Made by a program: the position numbers and the translations under genes
Shown: positions 59,158 through 64,000 of the stretch, in pieces
Position numbering within the stretch: the first letter of the stretch is position 1
How the letters are laid out: each line of letters starts with the position of its first letter
Assembly (NCBI RefSeq): GCF_036077095.1
Contig: NZ_CP107960.1
Location: 4,526,001-4,590,000 of the forward strand
Length of the DNA: 64,000 bases
Origin: Streptomyces sp. NBC_00376
Lineage (GTDB): Bacteria; Actinomycetota; Actinomycetes; Streptomycetales; Streptomycetaceae
Reading direction: 5' to 3'
The notes under the pieces: model-generated
What the model saw: only the letters and a program-made list of their open reading frames with translations
What the model was told of the DNA's origin: nothing
Database searches by the model: none

Positions 59158-59847
59158 CTACCCGGCCGCGCCCCGGCCCTGCGGCGGGTCCACCCGTACC
59201 AGGCCCGACTGGTAGGCCATGGCGACCAGTTGGGCCCGGTGCCGGGCGCCCAGCTTCGTCATCGCACGCCCCACGTGGGTGCGTACGGTCAGCGGGCTGA
59301 CGTGCATCCGGGCGGCGATCTCGTCGTTCGACAGGCCCTCGGCGGCCTGCGCCATGACCTCGCGCTCGCGGGCGGTCAGCACGTCCAGGGACTCGGGCGC
59401 GGCGACGCCGCCCTCCGGGCGGGCCAGGTAACGGGTGATGAGGGCCCGGGTGGCGGTCGGGGACAGGAGCGTGTCGCCCGCGGCCACCGTCCGGATCGCG
59501 TCCAGGAGCTCCTCGGGGCCGACGTCCTTGCCGAGGAAGCCGCTGGCGCCCGCACGCAGGGCGCCGGCCACGTAATCGTCGATCTCGAACGTGGTGAGGA
59601 TGAGGATGCGGGTCTGTCGCAGCGCCTCGTCGCGGCAGATCTCCTCGGTGGCCGCCAGCCCGTCCATGCCCGGCATGCGGATGTCCATCACCACCACGTC
59701 CGGCGCGGTGGCGCGGGCCTGCTTCACCGCCTCCCGGCCGTCCGCCGCGACACCGACCACCTCCATGTCGTCGTTCGACTCGATCAGCAGCCGGAAGGTC
59801 CCGGCCAGCAGCGCCTGGTCATCGGCCAGCAGTACCCGGATGGTCAC
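59158..59847 (-). CDS. NarL/LuxR-family response regulator
   Basis: A 229-residue response regulator. Receiver: LLADDQALLAG (acidic pair), phosphoacceptor Asp in VVMDIRMPGMDG (~residue 55), Lys in LGKDV. LuxR HTH: LTAREREVMAQAAEGLSNDEIA, then VSPLTVRTHVGRAMTKLG. GTG 59847 overlaps the kinase stop (GTGA), so kinase and regulator are coupled. Confidence 0.95.
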   Translation of the reverse strand: MTIRVLLADDQALLAGTFRLLIESNDDMEVVGVAADGREAVKQARATAPDVVVMDIRMPGMDGLAATEEICRDEALRQTRILILTTFEIDDYVAGALRAGASGFLGKDVGPEELLDAIRTVAAGDTLLSPTATRALITRYLARPEGGVAAPESLDVLTAREREVMAQAAEGLSNDEIAARMHVSPLTVRTHVGRAMTKLGARHRAQLVAMAYQSGLVRVDPPQGRGAAG

Positions 59848-61076
59848 CGCGCCGTCCTCTCCTCGTCGTCCTGGTGGGGGTCGGGTTCCGCCGGCCCCGG
59901 GGCCTCCAGGGGAAGTTCGGTGGTCACCTCGAAACCGCCGCTCGCCCGGTGCCCGGCGGCCAGCCAGCCGCCCGCGGACAGGGCCCGTTCGCGCATGCCG
60001 ATGAGGCCGTAGCCCGGCTCGCCCGCCGTGCGGGGTTCGTGTCCGTCGTCGGTGATGGTGAGGGAGAGCAGCCGGCGCGTGTAGCGGAGCCGGACCGACG
60101 CCGTCGCGGACCCCGCATGCTTGGTGACATTGGTCAGTGCCTCCTGCACGATCCGGTACGCGGTCAGGTCCGTGCCCGACGACAGGGCCCGCTCCTCGCC
60201 CTCCACCGACACCGAGACGACGAGCCCCGTCCGCTCGAACGAGGCGACCAGCTCCGGGAGCTGGGCCAGCCCGGGGGAGGGTTCCAGCGGCGTCTCGGGG
60301 TCGCCCTCGCGGCGTAGCAGGCCCACGGTCGCCTTGAGCTCGCGCAGGGCGGAGGAGGTGGTTCCGGCGAGCTGGTCCATCATGTCCTGCGCCTGCTCGG
60401 GGCGGCTGCGCAGCAGGTACGCGGCGGTGGCCGCCTGGGCGTGGGCGAGGGCGATGTGATGCGCGACGATGTCGTGGAGCTCGCGGGCGATCCTGGTCCG
60501 TTCCTCGCTCACCCGGCGGCGCGCCTCCTCCTCGCGGGTGTGTTCCGCCAGTTCGGCCCGTGCCTCCACGGCGGCGAGATGGTCGCGCCGGTTGCGTACC
60601 GACTCACCGACGGCGCCCGCCAGCAGCACGCACGAGAGGGTGCCGACCTGGTCGGGCCGCAGCAGCGCGCCGTGGCCCCAGCCGACGGAGACGAGGGCGA
60701 GAGCGACGGCCATCCCGGCCGTGTACGTGATGGTCGTGCGCAGGTCCGTGCGCAGGGCCAGGAGATAGAGGGCGACCAGGGCGGCGCCGACGACGCTGGG
60801 GCTGGGGTCGAACCCGATGCGGCCGCCCATGACGCCCAGGACGCCGCCGCACACCGTCGTCACCGCGACCACCGTGCGCGGGAACCTGCGCTGTCCCAGC
60901 AGCAGAACGGCGGAGGGCACGACGGCGACCAGGGAGAAGTCGAGCGTCGGAACGCGGACGATCCGGGCGCCGGTCAGGGTGCTGGAGAAGACCGCGAGGA
61001 GCCACAGCACCACGGCAATCGCCACGTCGACGGCCCGTGGGTGGCGTCGGGCCCACTGCCACCAGTCGGCGAACAC
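59844..61076 (-). CDS. NarL-type sensor histidine kinase
   Basis: A 410-residue membrane kinase. N-terminal ~155 residues with five or six helices; HisKA_3 dimerisation helix with RIARELHDIVAHHIALAHAQA (His phosphoacceptor); HATPase with QEALTNVTKHA and GYGLIGMRERA. GTG 61076 follows AAGGAGAGACTGC. The signal is unknown. The downstream response regulator is the cognate partner. A terminator separates it from the MMPL gene upstream. Confidence 0.94.
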   Translation of the reverse strand: MFADWWQWARRHPRAVDVAIAVVLWLLAVFSSTLTGARIVRVPTLDFSLVAVVPSAVLLLGQRRFPRTVVAVTTVCGGVLGVMGGRIGFDPSPSVVGAALVALYLLALRTDLRTTITYTAGMAVALALVSVGWGHGALLRPDQVGTLSCVLLAGAVGESVRNRRDHLAAVEARAELAEHTREEEARRRVSEERTRIARELHDIVAHHIALAHAQAATAAYLLRSRPEQAQDMMDQLAGTTSSALRELKATVGLLRREGDPETPLEPSPGLAQLPELVASFERTGLVVSVSVEGEERALSSGTDLTAYRIVQEALTNVTKHAGSATASVRLRYTRRLLSLTITDDGHEPRTAGEPGYGLIGMRERALSAGGWLAAGHRASGGFEVTTELPLEAPGPAEPDPHQDDEERTAR

Positions 61077-61174
61077 GCAGTCTCTCCTTCTCTTCCGGCT
61101 CTTCCAGCTCTTCCGAAAAGTCCCTGTCCGACCATCCATGGTCCTCGACTCGCCCGCCCGCCTGCGCGGTGAGA

Positions 61175-61216
61175 CCGGAGGCCCGTCCGTCACACGCACG
61201 ACGGACGGGCCTCCGG
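61175..61216 (-). terminator. Terminator of MMPL gene
   Basis: Arms 61175-61190 and 61201-61216 (16 perfect GC-rich bp, 10-base loop), just past the MMPL stop at 61242 on the minus strand. Confidence 0.75.
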
Positions 61217-61241
61217 CCGCCTCACATCACTCCACCGCGAC

Positions 61242-63458
61242 TCACGCGCGTACGGGATCGGGGGCGGGTTCCGCCGCCGACGCGGGCGCCGACGGGTCGC
61301 CGTGGCTCAGCTTCTCGCCCTCGACGTCCACCTGGGGCACGACGCCCGCCAGCCACTTCGGCAGCCACCACGCCCGGTCGCCCAGCAGGGCGAGCACGGC
61401 CGGGACGATCGTCATCCGGACGACGAAGGCGTCGAAGAAGACGGCCGAGGCGAGGCCGACACCCATCATCTTGATCATCGACTCGCTCATCCCGATGAAC
61501 CCGGCGAACACCGCGATCATGATGACGGCCGCGGCGCCGACGACCCGGGCGCTGTGCCGGAACCCGGTGACGATCGCCTCGCCGGGCCGCTCCCCGTGGA
61601 CGTACGCCTCCCGCATCCGGGTCACGAGGAAGACCTCGTAGTCCATGGCCAGCCCGAAGACCACACCGATCAGGAAGATCGGCGTCATGCTCATCACCGG
61701 CCCGGTCTGCTCGACGCCGAGGGTGTCGGCGAGCCAGCCCCACTGGAAGACCGCGACGATCACGCCGAAGGCCGCCGCCACCGACAGCAGGAAGCCGAGT
61801 GCCGCCTTGAGCGGGACCAGCAGCGAGCGGAAGACGACCATCAGGAGCAGGAACGCCAGGCCGACGACGAGCGCGAGATAGGGCAGCAGCGCGTCGTTGA
61901 CCTTCTGCGACACGTCGATGTTCACCGCGGTCGCGCCGGTGACGAGCACATTCGCGCCGGTCTCGGACTTCAGGTCACGGGCCTCGTCGCGGATGCTGTG
62001 GACGAGGTCCGTGGTGTCCGCGGAGCTCGGCCCGGTGGAGGGTACGGCGGTGAGCACCGCGGTGTCACCGGCCTCGTTGAAGGCGGGAGGAGTCGTGGCG
62101 ACGATGCCGTCGGTGGCGGTGAGCCGCTTCGCGGCCCGTGCCGCGGCGGCCTTCGGGTCCTCGGCGGTCTTCGCGTCGACGACGACGGTCAGCGGTCCGT
62201 TGAAGCCGGGGCCGAAGCCGTCGGCCAGGGCGTCGTAGGCGCGGCGCTGGGTGGTCGAGGTGGACTTCGACTCGTCGCCCGGCATGCCGAGCTGGAGATC
62301 GAGCGTCGGTACGGAGATCAGGCCGAGGCCGAGAATGCCGAGCATTAGGACCGCGAGCGGCCGGCGGATCACGAAACGGGCCCAGCGGGTGCCCAGGTTG
62401 GGCCGGCCGTCCCTGGCACGCTGGCCGCCGCGCCCCTTGCTCCCCTTGCGCCGGGTACGCGGCAGGACGGCATCGCGGAAGAAGCCGAGCAGCGCGGGCA
62501 GCAGGGTCATCGCGACCAGGACGGCGATCACGACGGTGGACGCCGCCGCGAGGCCCATCTTGGTCAGGACCGGGATGCCGACCACGGACAGGCCCGCCAG
62601 CGCGATGACGACGGTGAGACCGGCGAAGACGACCGCGGAGCCCGCCGTGCCCACGGCCCGTGCCGCGGCCTCCTCGGCGTCGTGGCCCTCGGCGCGTTCG
62701 GTCCGGTAGCGCGAGACGATGAACAGGGCGTAGTCGATGCCGACCGCGAGCCCCAGCATCAGCGCGAGCGTGGTCGTCGTCGTGGACATCCCGATCGCGA
62801 CGATCGAGGCCACCCCGATGCCGATGCCGACGATCGCGGTGAGCAGCGGGAGGCCCGCCGCGGCGAGCGAACCGAAGGTGATGAGCAGGACGACCGCGGC
62901 GGCGGCGACGCCGACGAGTTCCGTCGTACCACCCAGCTCGCCCTCCGGCACCAGGGCCGATCCGCCGAGCTCGACGGTCAGCCCCGCGTCCCGCCCCTTC
63001 TCGGCGGCGTCCTCCAGCGCCTTGGTGGTGGCGTCGGTGAGATCGATGCTCTGTACGTCGTACGAGACGGTGGAGTACGCGGTGGTGCCGTCCTTGCTCA
63101 CCGCCCCGGCCATCTTGAACGGGTCGAGGGCGCCCTTGACCTGGTCGCCGCCCGCCACGTCCGCGACGATCCTCTCGATGGCCGCCTTGTTCGGGCCCGC
63201 CGTGACCTTCTGGCCCTCGGGCGCGACGAAGACGATCCGGGCGTCGGCGGCGTCGGAGTTGCCGCCGGGGAAGCGCTGGTCCAGCAGGTCGAACGCCTTC
63301 TGCGACTCCGTCCCGGGCATCGAGAACCCGTCCTCGGGGGCGGCCGGGGCCTTGGCCGCGGCGAAGGCGCACGCGGCCAGGACCACCACCCAGAGCAGGG
63401 CGACGAGCCGGCGTCTCCGGAAGGAGAAGCGGCCCAGCCGGTAAAGGAAAACAGCCAC
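61242..63458 (-). CDS. MMPL/RND-family membrane transporter
   Basis: A ~738-residue protein with the two-halves RND/MMPL layout. A first helix (LVALLWVVVLAACAFA) is followed by a large extracytoplasmic domain, then five helices. The second half repeats this, starting RFVIRRPLAVLMLGILGLGL. Functional Asp/Tyr-type proton relay: GIDYALFIVSRYR in the first half and AMDYEVFLVTRMRE in the second. MMPL proteins export lipids or drugs, but the substrate is unknown. GTG 63458 is preferred. An upstream ATG at 63536 would add 26 residues. It may be regulated by the neighbouring two-component system (inference). Confidence 0.9.
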   Translation of the reverse strand: MAVFLYRLGRFSFRRRRLVALLWVVVLAACAFAAAKAPAAPEDGFSMPGTESQKAFDLLDQRFPGGNSDAADARIVFVAPEGQKVTAGPNKAAIERIVADVAGGDQVKGALDPFKMAGAVSKDGTTAYSTVSYDVQSIDLTDATTKALEDAAEKGRDAGLTVELGGSALVPEGELGGTTELVGVAAAAVVLLITFGSLAAAGLPLLTAIVGIGIGVASIVAIGMSTTTTTLALMLGLAVGIDYALFIVSRYRTERAEGHDAEEAAARAVGTAGSAVVFAGLTVVIALAGLSVVGIPVLTKMGLAAASTVVIAVLVAMTLLPALLGFFRDAVLPRTRRKGSKGRGGQRARDGRPNLGTRWARFVIRRPLAVLMLGILGLGLISVPTLDLQLGMPGDESKSTSTTQRRAYDALADGFGPGFNGPLTVVVDAKTAEDPKAAAARAAKRLTATDGIVATTPPAFNEAGDTAVLTAVPSTGPSSADTTDLVHSIRDEARDLKSETGANVLVTGATAVNIDVSQKVNDALLPYLALVVGLAFLLLMVVFRSLLVPLKAALGFLLSVAAAFGVIVAVFQWGWLADTLGVEQTGPVMSMTPIFLIGVVFGLAMDYEVFLVTRMREAYVHGERPGEAIVTGFRHSARVVGAAAVIMIAVFAGFIGMSESMIKMMGVGLASAVFFDAFVVRMTIVPAVLALLGDRAWWLPKWLAGVVPQVDVEGEKLSHGDPSAPASAAEPAPDPVRA

Positions 63459-63615
63459 GAGGAGGCGCTCCAGTCTCTCGAAGGAATGCCTCGATCCTTC
63501 GCGAACGGGTGCGTCATCGTCGTCGTGCGGCTGCATGGAGTCGTACGTACTGTCGCTGCAGTACGCGGCCGGTCCGCCCTGCCCCCTGAAGAGGACGCCG
63601 CGGGCGTGTCGTGTC

Positions 63616-63664
63616 GGCCGCCGCCATCGAGGAGGGCCGGGGCCTGTCCTCGATGGCGGCGGCC
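63616..63664 (-). terminator. Strong hairpin before the MMPL gene
   Basis: Arms 63616-63633 and 63647-63664 (18 perfect bp, 13-base loop). It lies after the partial hydrolase stop (63704) on the minus strand. It likely ends that transcript before the MMPL promoter. Confidence 0.8.
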
Positions 63665-63703
63665 TGGCCGACGCGCCTACCGCCTGCTGCCGGCCGCCCG
63701 GCC

Positions 63704-64000
63704 TTACTTCAGGTGCCGGGTGAAGAACTGGGCCGCGGCGTCCCCCGCGAACTGCGGGACGCCGGTGTGTCCGCCCATGTTGGCGTGCAGCGTCTTCTCC
63801 TCGGAGCCGAAGGCGTCGAACAGGTCCAGGGCCGACTGCCGGTCGTTTCCTTCGTCGTCCCACTGCAGCAGGACGTGCAGCGGAATGGTGACCTGCCGGG
63901 CCTCATCGAACATGGTGCGAGGCACGAAACTCCCGGCGAACAGAACGGCGGCCGAGACGCGCGGCTCGACCACCGCCAGCCGGGTCCCGATGGAGATCAC
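63704..64000 (-). CDS. Alpha/beta hydrolase, C-terminal part
   Basis: The 5' end is beyond the right edge, and only ~98 residues are seen. The segment IPLHVLLQWDDEGNDRQSALDL and the final GGHTGVPQFAGDAAAQFFTRHL resemble the acid Asp and catalytic His of a dienelactone hydrolase-type alpha/beta hydrolase. The nucleophile is outside the window. Confidence 0.75.
   Translation of the reverse strand: MISIGTRLAVVEPRVSAAVLFAGSFVPRTMFDEARQVTIPLHVLLQWDDEGNDRQSALDLFDAFGSEEKTLHANMGGHTGVPQFAGDAAAQFFTRHLK

Overview
The window is high-GC chromosomal DNA of a Streptomyces-type actinobacterium. Third codon positions are strongly G/C, GTG and TTG starts are common, and GGAG-type ribosome binding sites precede most starts. 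Several families are typical of the genus: a DUF397 protein paired with an XRE regulator, MAB_1171c, DUF6126, DUF1876, DUF2630 and an auxiliary tryptophanyl-tRNA synthetase with its own attenuator. No integrase, transposase, tRNA, rRNA, CRISPR array or biosynthetic cluster was seen. About 66 protein genes are supported, plus a 13-residue leader peptide. Two genes are cut by the window edges, at 1-518 and 63704-64000.

Region by region. 1-12.1 kb: an acidic-repeat protein (partial), a secreted protein, an S4 RNA-binding protein, a FUSC membrane protein with DUF2630, an MDR oxidoreductase, membrane proteins, a universal stress protein, an FMN reductase with a luciferase-like flavin oxidoreductase, a HEAT/ParB-like protein and a VOC protein. 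12.1-15.4 kb: gene remnants, a SoxR-type box before a SnoaL-like gene, a Trp leader peptide and attenuator before trpS, and an exonuclease carrying an in-frame repeat insertion. 15.4-26.9 kb: a four-gene minus-strand operon (NfeD-like protein, flotillin, 1658-residue AAA+ ATPase, two-RCK channel-like protein) with a divergent PucR-family regulator.

26.9-35.3 kb: TerB; a BlaI/M56 peptidase pair; a KhtTU-like K+/H+ antiporter with its regulatory subunit; secreted proteins including an I36-type inhibitor and a polysaccharide deacetylase; an HTH protein; an F420-type nitroreductase. 35.4-39.2 kb: a second flotillin/NfeD pair, a peroxiredoxin, a hydrolase and DUF1876. 39.4-45.1 kb: a PAS-GAF-PP2C phosphatase, a GNAT enzyme and an XRE/ImmA-like/MAB_1171c/PAP2-like operon. 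45.1-53 kb: a cold-shock protein, a DEAD-box helicase, an SDR, crcB-DUF190-crcB, and guanine deaminase with an MFS transporter. 53-64 kb: an AhpD-like protein, two tiny overlapping Cys-containing genes divergent from an XRE/DUF397 pair, a secreted peptidase-like hydrolase, a PRTase, an HAD phosphatase, a VOC protein, a two-component system, an MMPL transporter and a partial hydrolase.

The strongest signals for follow-up are these. (1) The NfeD/flotillin/AAA+/RCK operon; a 43-44 nt conserved element with a TGCCGGNNTCCGGCA palindrome also lies in front of the second flotillin/NfeD pair. (2) The Trp leader and attenuator of trpS. (3) An 18-bp perfect SoxR box before a SnoaL-like gene. (4) The XRE/ImmA/MAB_1171c/PAP2 operon. 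(5) An orphan minus-strand terminator near 45.3 kb, suggesting a small RNA. All functional assignments are from sequence reading alone; no database search was run.
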